Positions 43,349 through 51,371 of a stretch of 64,000 nt of DNA are shown one piece after another; the first letter of the stretch is position 1; the number at the start of each line of letters is the position of its first letter. The notes below the pieces were generated by a model. That model worked only from the letters and a program-made list of their open reading frames with translations, had not been told where the DNA came from and did no database searches. A program made the translations under genes and the position numbers. Source of the stretch: an uncultured Lachnospiraceae bacterium (GTDB taxonomy: Bacteria; Bacillota; Clostridia; Lachnospirales; Lachnospiraceae); NCBI GenBank assembly GCA_910585825.1, contig CAJUEY010000007.1, positions 26,929 through 90,928 of the forward strand, in the 5' to 3' direction.

Positions 43349-43924
43349 ATGAACGAGGCAAAAATAAAAAAGTCAACACAAAATCTGGTAATTTCGGCTA
43401 TGCTGATGGCTCTTGGTATGATACTGCCCTTTGTAACCGGGCAGATACCGCAGATCGGCAGTATGCTGCTGCCGATGCACATTCCGGTGCTTGTGTGCGG
43501 TTTGGTCTGCGGCTGGCAGTATGGCGGCATCGTCGGCTTTGTTCTGCCTTTGCTGCGGTATGTATTGTTTGGAATGCCGCCGATGCCAGGCTGTATCGCC
43601 ATGGCGTTTGAACTGGCAGCTTACGGCGTGATTGCCGGATTCCTTTACGGACATTCCAGGTGGCAGTGCATCGTGTCTTTATATCGGTCTTTGATAATAG
43701 CTATGTTAGGAGGCCGGATCATATGGGGAATCGTACAAATTCTTCTGGTTGGGGCAGCGGGAGAGGCATTTACCTGGCAGATGTTTATGGCGGGAGCCTT
43801 TTTCAATGCAATTCCGGGCATTATTCTGCAGCTGATCTTGATTCCGGCTTTGATGCTGGCATTGGACCGTACGGGAGTTGTTCGTTTTCAGAAAGAGGCG
43901 CATAAGACAATATCGAAATTATAA
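43349..43924 (+). CDS. ECF transporter S component
   Basis: This 191-aa protein with six membrane helices has the typical start NLVISAMLMALGMILPFVTG and the motif MLLPMHIPVLVCGLVCGWQYG found in substrate-specific subunits of energy-coupling factor transporters. It would work with a shared EcfT/EcfA module encoded elsewhere. The substrate cannot be read from sequence. The ATG at 43349 is preferred (GAGGGGA upstream) over 43331. A strong terminator follows. Confidence 0.82.
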   Translation: MNEAKIKKSTQNLVISAMLMALGMILPFVTGQIPQIGSMLLPMHIPVLVCGLVCGWQYGGIVGFVLPLLRYVLFGMPPMPGCIAMAFELAAYGVIAGFLYGHSRWQCIVSLYRSLIIAMLGGRIIWGIVQILLVGAAGEAFTWQMFMAGAFFNAIPGIILQLILIPALMLALDRTGVVRFQKEAHKTISKL

Positions 43925-43930
43925 GAATCA

Positions 43931-43984
43931 AAAATGACCGGTGTTACTGTGAAATCAAAGGGTTTCCAGAACACCGGTCATTTT
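43931..43984. terminator. Bidirectional terminator between the ECF and PBP genes
   Basis: A 15-bp perfect stem (AAAATGACCGGTGTT at 43931-43945, AACACCGGTCATTTT at 43970-43984) lies between two convergent genes. Confidence 0.88.
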
Positions 43985-43992
43985 GTTATGAT

Positions 43993-46581
43993 TTATCGGT
44001 CTTTTTTCTTAGCGGGTTTTTCTTTCTTTTGTTCCGATTCACTGATTACATCCTGAATGGCAGGCGGAGCCTCCGGAGCGGCGGGAGCAAGATGTATCGG
44101 ACAGGTATTGGTGGCAGAGCCTTCTGACAGAAGGTATGGATCATCTGCAGAGCCGGGAGTGCCGCCTGTAATGTAGACGCCGCCTACTCGGTTCGGACAA
44201 AAATCAGTTGCCAGCATACCCGATTCTGCACAGATTGTGACATTGACATGATGGTCGCAGTAATCGGTGGGGACGCTGCCTTCTGCAAAATATTCCGTTG
44301 TTGCCATGCTGCCTCTTGGATCAGCGTCGCAAAGACCGGCAACAACCAATTTGCCGGATTTCTTACATACGGTTGCAGTTGTAATATCGTCGGGCATTGT
44401 AAAGTCTTTGTATTCCAGATTTTCATGAACTCTCTGCATTACAGCCTTCCAGATAGCTTTCGGGTAGGAAGTTGTTCCACTGTCCTGAGGAGTATTATCG
44501 TCATATCCGCCCCATACCACGCAGGTATAGTAGGGAGTGAATCCGGCAAACAAAGCGTCTCTGTTTTTGGTGGTAGTACCGGTTTTGCCGGCAATGGCCA
44601 TATTTCCGAAATTTACGGCAGTACCGGTTCCCTTTGTCACTACATCCTGCATGGCATTTGTTAAAAGCCAAGCGGTAGAAGGTTTTAACACACCATGTGT
44701 CTGAGGCGTATTGTCGATTAAGATATTGCCGTCGTGATCCAGGATTTTGGTATAGAATCTGGGTCTGATATAGGTGCCTTGATTCGCAATTGTGGCATAT
44801 GCCGCCGTCAGTTCTAAATTGGTAACGCCTTTTGTAATGCCGCCCAAAGCCAGAGCCTGATTGTTGTCGTCGTCTACCAGAGTTGTAAACCGAAAATCCT
44901 GCAGATAGCTGTAGCCCAAGCTGGTGCCGATTTCCGTCAGTGTCTTAACGGTGACAATATTGATGGAGTGTGTAATCGCATCTCTCAGTGTTGTAAATCC
45001 CCGGAAGGAATTGTCGTAATTTCGTAAGGAGGTTCCGTTTTCATAGGAATAGGGGGCGTCATCCTGAACTGATGCCAAAGTAAGTCCTCCGCTGTCAAGA
45101 GCGGGCGCATAGGCTGCCAGTACTTTAAACGTAGAACCGGGCTGTCTTGCCGTGTTCGTAGCTCTGTTTAATGTTTTGCTGGCGGTTTTATCTCCCCGGC
45201 CGCCTACAATAGCTGCGACTTCTCCGGTTTCCTGATTGATCAGTGTAAGAGCTGCTTCCGGCTGTAAGGTAAAGGTAACGGTCTCACCGCCTTCTACAAT
45301 CTTATCTCCCTCTTCCATTATATCTGCTTTATACTGGTCGATCGCTGCCTGGGCTTCTTCTATGGATGAAAAATTGATGTCGTATTCACTGTTGGAAGCC
45401 TGATAATAGGAAAGCATCGTCTGCTCGCTGTAGTTTGCATAAGTTCCGTCGGATTTTTCTATGGTCAGACGGTAGGAGAAGGAGTATTTCGGAGTCTGGG
45501 GATAATTGTCCTGATTGTTGACTTCTTCGTCGCAGATTGCCTGCAGAGTGGGATTCTGGGTGGAGTAGATAGTAAGTCCGCCGTTATAGAGCGCTTTGTA
45601 GGCCTGTGTTTCGGTATAACCTTTGAAATCAATCAGATCCTGAATGACCTGATCCGTCAATGCGTCTACAAAATAAGAAGTAACGGATTCCTCTTCCACG
45701 GCAGTATTGACAATCTGAATGCGGTCATACACATCATCCGCCATGGCCTCGTCATATTCTTCCTGGGTAATATATTCGTGTTTTAACATATTGCCCAATA
45801 CCTTATTCCTTCTTTCCAGATTTTTATCCGGATGGCTGATGGGATTTAAGCTGGAAGGATTCTGGGTAATGGCTGCAATGACAGCGCATTCAGATAAAGA
45901 AAGCTCCGATGCATTTTTGTTGAAATAACGTTTTGACGCTGCCTGAACGCCCAATGTATTCTGTCCAAGGTTAATGGTGTTTAAGTAGTTTTCCAGAATC
46001 CAGTCTTTGGATACCTTTTTTTCCAGCTGTATAGCCAAATACTGTTCCTGGATCTTTCGTTTGAATTTATCTGCCAGTGCAGTTTCGCTGGTCCAACTGG
46101 TAAATACGTTGTTTTTCAATAGCTGCTGTGTGATTGTGCTGGCGCCCTCTGAAAAATGGCCGCTGGTAAGGCCTCTGACTGCGGCGCGGAAAATACCTTT
46201 CAGATCAATGCCGTTGTGTTCATAGAAACGCTCGTCTTCTATTGCAACAAAGGCATGCTGAAGATTTAAGGGGATCTCATCAATCGTGGCATAGACGCGG
46301 TTAGAACCGGTAGCTACCAGTCTGGCAGTCTGATTTCCTTCTGTATCCAGTACCACGGAAAGAAATCCGGTGGGGGTGGCATCGTCAAGATTGATCTCCG
46401 GCGCAGCGTCAATCACGCCTTTGGCAATGCCGATCCCTGCACAGCATCCGATGATGCCTACTGCAAGGATACAGATCAATAGGGTTTTTAGAAATATAAG
46501 ATTGAATTTTCTGCGAATCATAGTACCTTTGGAAGTAAGCTCTTTTTCCCGCTTACGCGTACTATTTTTTCCATAGTTCAT
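43993..46581 (-). CDS. Class A penicillin-binding protein (transglycosylase/transpeptidase)
   Basis: This 862-aa bifunctional peptidoglycan synthase has one N-terminal membrane helix (about 28-52). Its GT51 domain has AIEDERFYEHNGID, GASTITQQLLKN and KRKIQEQYLAIQLEK. Its transpeptidase domain has the active Ser in PGSTFKVLAAYA near 483, HSINIVTVKTL, and GKTGTTTKN. The C-terminus ends in a Lys/Glu/Pro-rich tail. AAAGGAG lies 7 bp before the ATG and overlaps the end of the 51-bp repeat in the leader. It is PBP1a/2c-like. Confidence 0.95.
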   Translation of the reverse strand: MNYGKNSTRKREKELTSKGTMIRRKFNLIFLKTLLICILAVGIIGCCAGIGIAKGVIDAAPEINLDDATPTGFLSVVLDTEGNQTARLVATGSNRVYATIDEIPLNLQHAFVAIEDERFYEHNGIDLKGIFRAAVRGLTSGHFSEGASTITQQLLKNNVFTSWTSETALADKFKRKIQEQYLAIQLEKKVSKDWILENYLNTINLGQNTLGVQAASKRYFNKNASELSLSECAVIAAITQNPSSLNPISHPDKNLERRNKVLGNMLKHEYITQEEYDEAMADDVYDRIQIVNTAVEEESVTSYFVDALTDQVIQDLIDFKGYTETQAYKALYNGGLTIYSTQNPTLQAICDEEVNNQDNYPQTPKYSFSYRLTIEKSDGTYANYSEQTMLSYYQASNSEYDINFSSIEEAQAAIDQYKADIMEEGDKIVEGGETVTFTLQPEAALTLINQETGEVAAIVGGRGDKTASKTLNRATNTARQPGSTFKVLAAYAPALDSGGLTLASVQDDAPYSYENGTSLRNYDNSFRGFTTLRDAITHSINIVTVKTLTEIGTSLGYSYLQDFRFTTLVDDDNNQALALGGITKGVTNLELTAAYATIANQGTYIRPRFYTKILDHDGNILIDNTPQTHGVLKPSTAWLLTNAMQDVVTKGTGTAVNFGNMAIAGKTGTTTKNRDALFAGFTPYYTCVVWGGYDDNTPQDSGTTSYPKAIWKAVMQRVHENLEYKDFTMPDDITTATVCKKSGKLVVAGLCDADPRGSMATTEYFAEGSVPTDYCDHHVNVTICAESGMLATDFCPNRVGGVYITGGTPGSADDPYLLSEGSATNTCPIHLAPAAPEAPPAIQDVISESEQKKEKPAKKKDR

Positions 46582-46591
46582 GATAAACTCC

Positions 46592-46677
46592 TTTCATTAT
46601 ATCTGTGCGCTTTAAAGCACATAAAGGGATGCCCGGAGGGCGTTTCATTATATCTGTGTGCTTTAAAGCACATAAAA
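46592..46677 (-). repeat. Two 51-bp leader repeat units upstream of the PBP gene
   Basis: Read on the minus strand, units contain CCCTCCGGGCATCCC, then TTTATGTGCTTTAAAGCRCA and CAGATATAATGAAA. TTTCAT (plus strand) recurs at 46592 and 46643, a 51-bp period identical to the array at 10632-10835, and the sequences align. The distal unit is partial. The hairpin TGTGC-TTTAAA-GCACA corresponds to TGCGC...GCGCA in the other array. The proximal unit ends in the PBP ribosome site. Confidence 0.8.
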
Positions 46678-46704
46678 AAATATCTGAATGATATTCATCT
46701 CTTT

Positions 46705-46713
46705 ATTATAGCA
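46705..46713 (-). promoter_or_regulatory. Extended -10 promoter of the PBP gene
   Basis: On the minus strand TGCTATAAT is a perfect extended -10 (TGnTATAAT) with no good -35 box. It lies about 125 bp before the start codon, so the repeat units would be in the transcribed leader. Confidence 0.45.
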
Positions 46714-46746
46714 AAAAGTTCCTGAGAATAAAAGTGCCCTTTTTTG

Positions 46747-46775
46747 TTGATTCAGACCGAATATCATGTTAGAAT
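46747..46775 (+). promoter_or_regulatory. Promoter upstream of yigZ
   Basis: TTGATT (46747-46752), 17 bp, TAGAAT (46770-46775), about 34 bp before the ATG. Confidence 0.5.
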
Positions 46776-46808
46776 CACAAAAGAAGAATTTTCAGGGAGA
46801 AAAGAAAG

Positions 46809-47465
46809 ATGAAAATTGTATATCAGGGCGGAGAAGGCGAGATTACAGAAAAGAAATCACGCTTTATTGCTACGGTGCGTCCGGTGGAATCTGAAGAGGA
46901 GGCGGCCGCATTTATTGCAGAAATGAAAAAGAAATATTGGGATGCAAGACATAACTGTTCTGCATTTGTGATCGGAGACCGCCAGGAGCTGACCAGATGC
47001 TCTGATGACGGGGAACCGGCGCAGACAGCGGGCAGACCGATGTTAGACGTATTGCTCAGAGAAGAATTGCACAATACCGCCGTTGTTGTTACCAGATATT
47101 TTGGGGGTACGCTCCTTGGAACCGGAGGACTGGTGCGGGCTTATCAGAAATCCGTACAGGAAGGCCTTGCCCACTGCAGGATTATAGATAAAAGGCCCGG
47201 CAGAGAGTTGACGATACAGACGGATTACAACGGTCTTGGAAAGATACAGTATATATTGGCGCAGCAGGAGATTCCGGTGCTGCAGACCGATTATACGGAG
47301 ACTGTAAAAATCTCTGTTGTAGCGCCGGAGGAATCAGAAAAGAGGCTGACAGAGGAAATTACAGAGAAAACGGGAGGAAACGCAGAGCTGGTTTGGGGAG
47401 ATGAAGTTGATTTTGCCATGATCGACCAGGAAATACAGATTTTTGAAAAAATCGAAGAAATTTGA
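46809..47465 (+). CDS. YigZ/IMPACT family protein
   Basis: This 218-aa protein has the UPF0029/IMPACT signature: KKSRFIATVRPVESEEEAAAFI, YWDARHNCSAFVIGD, CSDDGEPAQTAGRPML and VVVTRYFGGTLLGTGGLVRAY, followed by a C-terminal DUF1949-type domain. Bacterial members are of uncertain function. GGGAGAAAAG precedes the ATG. Its last codons lie in a 19-bp tandem duplication (TTGAAAAAATCGAAGAAAT at 47443 and 47462). Confidence 0.88.
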   Translation: MKIVYQGGEGEITEKKSRFIATVRPVESEEEAAAFIAEMKKKYWDARHNCSAFVIGDRQELTRCSDDGEPAQTAGRPMLDVLLREELHNTAVVVTRYFGGTLLGTGGLVRAYQKSVQEGLAHCRIIDKRPGRELTIQTDYNGLGKIQYILAQQEIPVLQTDYTETVKISVVAPEESEKRLTEEITEKTGGNAELVWGDEVDFAMIDQEIQIFEKIEEI

Positions 47466-47494
47466 AAAAATCGAAGAAATTTGATAAAATAGTG

Positions 47495-47523
47495 TTGACA
47501 TTTTTGCTTTATGTATGTATAAT
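47495..47523 (+). promoter_or_regulatory. Consensus promoter of tRNA-Gln
   Basis: TTGACA (47495-47500), 17 bp, TATAAT (47518-47523), a perfect sigma-A promoter about 34 bp before the tRNA 5' end. Confidence 0.85.
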
Positions 47524-47556
47524 AACTTTCGTCGGTTGCGACAATAGTTTAAATAA

Positions 47557-47628
47557 TGGCCCATCGCCAAATGGTAAGGCAACGGACTCTGACTCCGTCA
47601 TTTCAAGGTTCGAATCCTTGTGGGCCAG
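47557..47628 (+). tRNA. tRNA-Gln, anticodon CTG
   Basis: The acceptor stem TGGCCCA/TGGGCCA, the D-arm GCC...GGC, the anticodon stem ACGGA/TCCGT with loop CTCTGAC (anticodon CTG, reading CAG), and the T-arm CAAGG-TTCGAAT-CCTTG all pair. The 3' CCA is not encoded (GCT follows). A consensus promoter precedes it and a terminator hairpin follows. Confidence 0.93.
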
Positions 47629-47634
47629 CTTTGG

Positions 47635-47662
47635 AAAGCATCACATTATGTGATGCTTTTTT
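47635..47662 (+). terminator. Terminator after tRNA-Gln
   Basis: The stem AAAGCATCACA-TTA-TGTGATGCTTT (11 bp) is followed by T residues to 47662. Confidence 0.88.
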
Positions 47663-47684
47663 GTACAATCGGGGAGGAATACAA

Positions 47685-48398
47685 ATGTTTTGCTTTGAAA
47701 GCGTCGTCAGATACAGTGAAATTGATGCAGACAGATCTATGACGCTGCCTGCTATGTTGGATTTGCTGCAGGATTGCTGCACATTCCAATCAGAAGAAAT
47801 CGGAGTGGGTCTGGATTTTTTACAGAAGAATCACAGAGCCTGGGTCCTTTTATCCTGGCAGGTAGTGATCCGCCGTTATCCAAAGTTCGGAGAAGCCATA
47901 CGGGCATATACCTGGCCTTATGATTTTAAATCATTTCTGGGATATCGTAACTTTAAAATAGAAGATGCCCGGGGAGAAGTGATTGCTTATGCCGATTCCG
48001 TCTGGGTATATATGGATACGGAAAATAAGAGGCCGGTGATCGTACCGGAAGAAGTAAGGCAATCCTATTGTTTTGAGGCTCCATACGAAATGAATTATTC
48101 CGGCCGGAAAATACATCTGCAGCAGGATATGGAAGAAAAAGAGCCTCTGAGAGTTGGAAGATTTCAGATTGATACGAATCACCATGTGAATAACAGCAAA
48201 TATATTTTAATGGCAGAAGAGTATCTGCCGGAAGGTTTCAAAGTAAAGGAGTTTCGGGCAGAATACAGAAAAGAGGCGGTCTTGGGCAATTTGATCTGTC
48301 CAATGGTAAAAGAAACAGAGCGCCGTGTTATGGTATCTCTGGAAAATGAAGCAAAAGAACCTTATGCAGTCATTGAGTTTATGGAGGATGAAGAATGA
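47685..48398 (+). CDS. Acyl-ACP thioesterase
   Basis: This 237-aa double hot-dog protein releases fatty acids from acyl carrier protein. The N-terminal SVVRYSEIDADRSMTLPAMLDLLQD helix-strand, the RRYPKFGEAIRAYTWPYDFKSFLGYRNF block, and the catalytic-type segment FQIDTNHHVNNSKYI match plant FatA/B-like bacterial thioesterases. GGGGAGG lies before the ATG at 47685. It overlaps the next gene by 4 bp (ATGA), so the two are coupled. Confidence 0.88.
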   Translation: MFCFESVVRYSEIDADRSMTLPAMLDLLQDCCTFQSEEIGVGLDFLQKNHRAWVLLSWQVVIRRYPKFGEAIRAYTWPYDFKSFLGYRNFKIEDARGEVIAYADSVWVYMDTENKRPVIVPEEVRQSYCFEAPYEMNYSGRKIHLQQDMEEKEPLRVGRFQIDTNHHVNNSKYILMAEEYLPEGFKVKEFRAEYRKEAVLGNLICPMVKETERRVMVSLENEAKEPYAVIEFMEDEE

Positions 48399-49228
48399 AA
48401 TTAGGAGAAAAGCAAAAGTTGGTCATTGTAAAAGAAGTAAATTTCGGCGTATATCTGGCTCAGAGCGGAGCAGAAGACAAGAAAGTGCTGCTGCCGGCAA
48501 AACAGGTGCCGGAGGGAAGCTCCATTGGAGATGAGCTGGAAGTGTTTTTGTATAAAGATTCCAGCGACAGGATGATTGCAACGACGCGTCAGCCGATGCT
48601 CACATTGGGAGAAACGGCGGTTTTGAAGGTTTTGGAGCTTGGGAAGATTGGAGCGTTTTTGGATTGGGGGCTGGAAAAAGATCTTTTTCTGCCTTTCAAA
48701 GAAATGACAGGAAGAGTAAAGCCAGAGGATGAAATTTTAGTGACTTTATATATTGATAAAAGTAAAAGGCTTTGTGCCAGCATGAGAGGGCTGTATGATC
48801 TTCTGCAAAAAAATTCTCCCTATCAAAAAGGAGATATGGTTTCCGGCAGAATCTATGAATTCAGTGAAAATTTTGGAACATTTGTGGCGGTGGATGATAC
48901 ATATTCTGCAATGTTTCCCATTTTTGAAGACTGCAGCAAGCTGCGGATCGGAGATGTGGTTACAGCCAGAATTACGAATGTAAAGCCGGATGGCAAACTG
49001 GATCTGACCCTTCGGGAAAAGGCATATCTTCAAATGGATGCAGATGCAGAGAAGGTTATGAAAGTGATTGAAGAATATGCGGGCGTACTGCCGTTTAATG
49101 ACAAAGCGTCGCCGGAGGTAATTAAAAGGGAAATGCAGATGAGCAAGAACGCCTTTAAAAGGGCTGTAGGACGGCTTTATAAAGAACATAAAGTAGAAAT
49201 TACAGAACGCGGTATTCGGAAGTTGTAG
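48395..49228 (+). CDS. CvfB-like S1 RNA-binding protein
   Basis: This 277-aa protein has tandem S1-like domains (KQKLVIVKEVNFGVYL; ETAVLKVLELGKIGAFLDWGLEKDLFLPF; GDMVSGRIYEFSENFGTFVAV) and a C-terminal winged helix (MSKNAFKRAVGRLYKEHKVEITERGI), the architecture of CvfB/YitL. The family affects RNA metabolism and virulence-factor expression in staphylococci. Its start overlaps the thioesterase stop. Confidence 0.85.
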   Translation: MKLGEKQKLVIVKEVNFGVYLAQSGAEDKKVLLPAKQVPEGSSIGDELEVFLYKDSSDRMIATTRQPMLTLGETAVLKVLELGKIGAFLDWGLEKDLFLPFKEMTGRVKPEDEILVTLYIDKSKRLCASMRGLYDLLQKNSPYQKGDMVSGRIYEFSENFGTFVAVDDTYSAMFPIFEDCSKLRIGDVVTARITNVKPDGKLDLTLREKAYLQMDADAEKVMKVIEEYAGVLPFNDKASPEVIKREMQMSKNAFKRAVGRLYKEHKVEITERGIRKL

Positions 49229-49234
49229 AAGTCC

Positions 49235-49263
49235 TTGCAAATTACGAATTTTTGTGTTACTAT
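49235..49263 (+). promoter_or_regulatory. Promoter of a tiny transcription unit
   Basis: TTGCAA (49235-49240), 17 bp, TACTAT (49258-49263), starting 6 bp after the cvfB-like stop. Confidence 0.5.
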
Positions 49264-49303
49264 GTGCTCATTAAAAAATTGATTAGAAAAAGGAGGGCTA
49301 GCC

Positions 49304-49384
49304 ATGCAGAAGAATAAGATAATCCCAAACAGAATAAAGACACTGACAATCAAAGGTATGGCAGTCCTCGTGAATAAAAAATAG
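49304..49384 (+). CDS. Putative 26-aa basic peptide
   Basis: The ATG at 49304 follows AAGGAGGG and encodes a 26-residue peptide starting MQKNKIIPNRIKTLTIKGMA and ending in VNKK, with seven Lys/Arg. A promoter lies about 40-70 bp upstream and a terminator 30 bp downstream, so the unit is self-contained at about 165 nt. It may be a leader peptide, a small protein or part of a regulatory RNA. No homolog is recognised. Confidence 0.5.
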   Translation: MQKNKIIPNRIKTLTIKGMAVLVNKK

Positions 49385-49413
49385 ATTTGTGATTCATAGG
49401 GAGGATTTGTAAA

Positions 49414-49435
49414 CAGCGCCTTTGGCGCTTTTTTT
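49414..49435 (+). terminator. Terminator after the 26-aa peptide ORF
   Basis: The stem AGCGCC-TTT-GGCGCT is followed by seven T residues, 30 bp before the rtcB start. Confidence 0.88.
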
Positions 49436-49464
49436 GTACCCATTTTTAAGGAGAGAAAAACAAT

Positions 49465-50574
49465 ATGGAAATCATAAAAGGAATTTATGCCGATGCGAAA
49501 CTATTTACAGATGATGCAGAAGAGTATGCGAAAGCACAGGTGAAAATGATCTGCGATCAGGAGGCGGCAGCCAAAAGCACAGTATGTCTGATGCCGGATA
49601 TTCATCCCGGCAAGGTTGGTCCTGTCGGACTTTCCATGACGCTGACAGATAAAGTCATTCCGCAGCTTTTGGGAGCAGATATCGGCTGTGGAATAACCTG
49701 TGTAAAAATAAACAAAGATCATGCCGAGTTTCAAAAACTGGATAAAGTGATCAGAGAGCGTATACCGTCAGGGTTTGCTGTCCGAAAAGAAACACATCAT
49801 ATGGCAGAGGGGTTTTCCGACAAAATGTTTTGCTGCGGCAGGCACATCCATCGGGAAAAGGCAAAAAGAAGTCTTGGCACACTGGGCGGCGGCAATCATT
49901 TCATAGAACTGGATCAGGGAGCCGACGGCAGTTTGTACCTTGTGGTACATACCGGCAGCAGGCACTTGGGAGAGGAAGTGGCAGAATATTACACAAAACT
50001 GGCAAACCGCTGTCTGAAAGAACAGGGCAGGGAAATTTCTTATTATATGAGTTATCTGGAAAATGACAATAAGGAAGCATATCTGGAAGACGTGCAGACG
50101 CTTCAGAAATATGCGGAACAAAACAGGCAGATCATTATCCGGGAAATACTAAAAGGAATGAAGTGGAAGGCGCTGGACCGGTTTTCCGTGGCGCATAATT
50201 ATGTGGATGATTTTGGAATTCTTCACAAAGGCTCTGTTTCAGCACGGAAAGGGGAAAGAGTGATGATTCCCGCCAATATGAAAGAAGGAATTATTTTAGG
50301 CATCGGAAAAGGCAATGCAGAGTGGAATTATTCAGCTCCTCATGGCTCCGGAAGGAGAATGAAACGGGAAGACGTGAAACATCAGTATACGGTATCCGAG
50401 TTTAAAAAAGAAATGAAAGGCATTTACAGCAGCAGTGTAGGCGCGGGAACATTAGACGAGGCCCCCTTTGCCTACCGTTCCATTACAGAAATTGCAGAAA
50501 AACTGAAAGATACTGTTGCGATAACAGAAGTATGCAGACCGGTTTATAATTTTAAGGCCGGAAATAGAGAATAG
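49465..50574 (+). CDS. rtcB: RtcB-family RNA ligase
   Basis: This 369-aa protein seals 2',3'-cyclic phosphate or 3'-phosphate RNA ends to 5'-OH using GTP and Mn. Visible active-site blocks are CLMPDIHPGKVGPVG, GADIGCGI (metal), RSLGTLGGGNHFIE (conserved Asn-His), TGSRHLGEEVA, SVAHNYVDDF and the nucleotidyl His in APHGSGRRM. Length fits the short RtcB2-like subgroup often paired with the release factor PrfH. The adjacent prfH is broken. AAGGAG precedes the ATG. Confidence 0.93.
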   Translation: MEIIKGIYADAKLFTDDAEEYAKAQVKMICDQEAAAKSTVCLMPDIHPGKVGPVGLSMTLTDKVIPQLLGADIGCGITCVKINKDHAEFQKLDKVIRERIPSGFAVRKETHHMAEGFSDKMFCCGRHIHREKAKRSLGTLGGGNHFIELDQGADGSLYLVVHTGSRHLGEEVAEYYTKLANRCLKEQGREISYYMSYLENDNKEAYLEDVQTLQKYAEQNRQIIIREILKGMKWKALDRFSVAHNYVDDFGILHKGSVSARKGERVMIPANMKEGIILGIGKGNAEWNYSAPHGSGRRMKREDVKHQYTVSEFKKEMKGIYSSSVGAGTLDEAPFAYRSITEIAEKLKDTVAITEVCRPVYNFKAGNRE

Positions 50575-50587
50575 GAGAGAATGTATT

Positions 50588-50999
50588 ATGATGATACAAA
50601 TCAGCGCAGGGCAGGGACCGGCGGAGTGCCGGCTGGGAGTTGCAAAACTGTGTGAGGCGTTAAAAAAAGAATATGGAGATATAGAAGTGTTATCTGAGAA
50701 AAGAGGTTGTGAAAGAGGCTGTTTTGATTCGGTTTGTCTTCGGACAGAATGTAAATAAAGTAGAAACCGGAGTACGCATCCTGCATATTCCCACAGGACT
50801 GACTGCCCGGTCTACGGAAGAGCGAAGCCAGTATCAAAATAAACGGCGGGCAATGAAGAAACTGCAGAAAAAGATTTTTGGGTTACAGCAGGAGGAGAAA
50901 AAGAAACAGGTGAATGCCGCCTGGCGGGAACATAATCGCATCATCAGAGGAAATCCGGTGCGCATCTATGAGGGGGAGAAGTTCATTTTGAAAAAATAG
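50588..50999 (+). pseudogene. prfH: prfH pseudogene (peptide chain release factor homolog), deleted and frameshifted
   Basis: The first frame encodes IQISAGQGPAECRLGVAKL and [13 protein letters not shown], the PrfH N-terminus, then leaves the family and stops near 50758. A second frame (from about 50709) encodes [34 protein letters not shown] and [14 protein letters not shown], the PrfH C-terminus. About 70-80 residues of the usual middle are missing, and the catalytic GGQ context is lost (it reads VFGQNVNK where GGKGGQNVNK is expected). The gene is therefore an internal-deletion remnant beside an intact rtcB, its normal partner. Confidence 0.82.
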
Positions 51000-51034
51000 T
51001 ACAAAAATACAAAAAATTTTTCATATGATTTCTT

Positions 51035-51301
51035 GCCGGCGGCACCGGATGGTACCGAAAGACGTTTATGATTTCGGAAGATATGATGAATAAAAATATC
51101 GTACTTCAGTTTGATGCGGTTCAGATGGTCAGTCAGGTCTGGATCAACGGACATGATCTTGGCAAACAGTTTCTGGGATATGTGACTTTTGAATACGATA
51201 TTACAGAGTACTTAAATCCTGCCGGAGAGGAAAATGTCATTGCAGTAAAGGCATATTCCAGCAAAAACAGCGCCCGCCGGTATGCCGGAAAAGAATTTTG
51301 A
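51035..51301 (+). pseudogene. Remnant of a GH2 beta-galactosidase-like sugar-binding domain
   Basis: The frame begins in mid-domain with GGTGWYRKTFMISEDM and continues with IVLQFDAVQMVSQVWING, LGKQFLGYVTFEYDITEYL and NVIAVKAYSSKNSAR, the N-terminal jelly-roll of glycoside hydrolase family 2. It then stops. No catalytic domain follows and no start or ribosome site fits, so this is an orphan fragment left by deletion. Confidence 0.75.
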
Positions 51302-51307
51302 TACCGT

Positions 51308-51337
51308 TTGACAGTTCTTTTATTTCTATACTATACT
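51308..51337 (+). promoter_or_regulatory. Promoter of sbcDC
   Basis: TTGACA (51308-51313), 18 bp, TATACT (51332-51337), about 34 bp upstream of sbcD. Confidence 0.65.
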
Positions 51338-51371
51338 GAAAAATAAAAAGACAAAATATAAAGGAGCCGCC

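Noticed and set aside
47462..47653. Open frame of 63 codons overlapping tRNA-Gln
   Set aside because: It runs through the tRNA and its promoter; a perfect tRNA cloverleaf explains the sequence.
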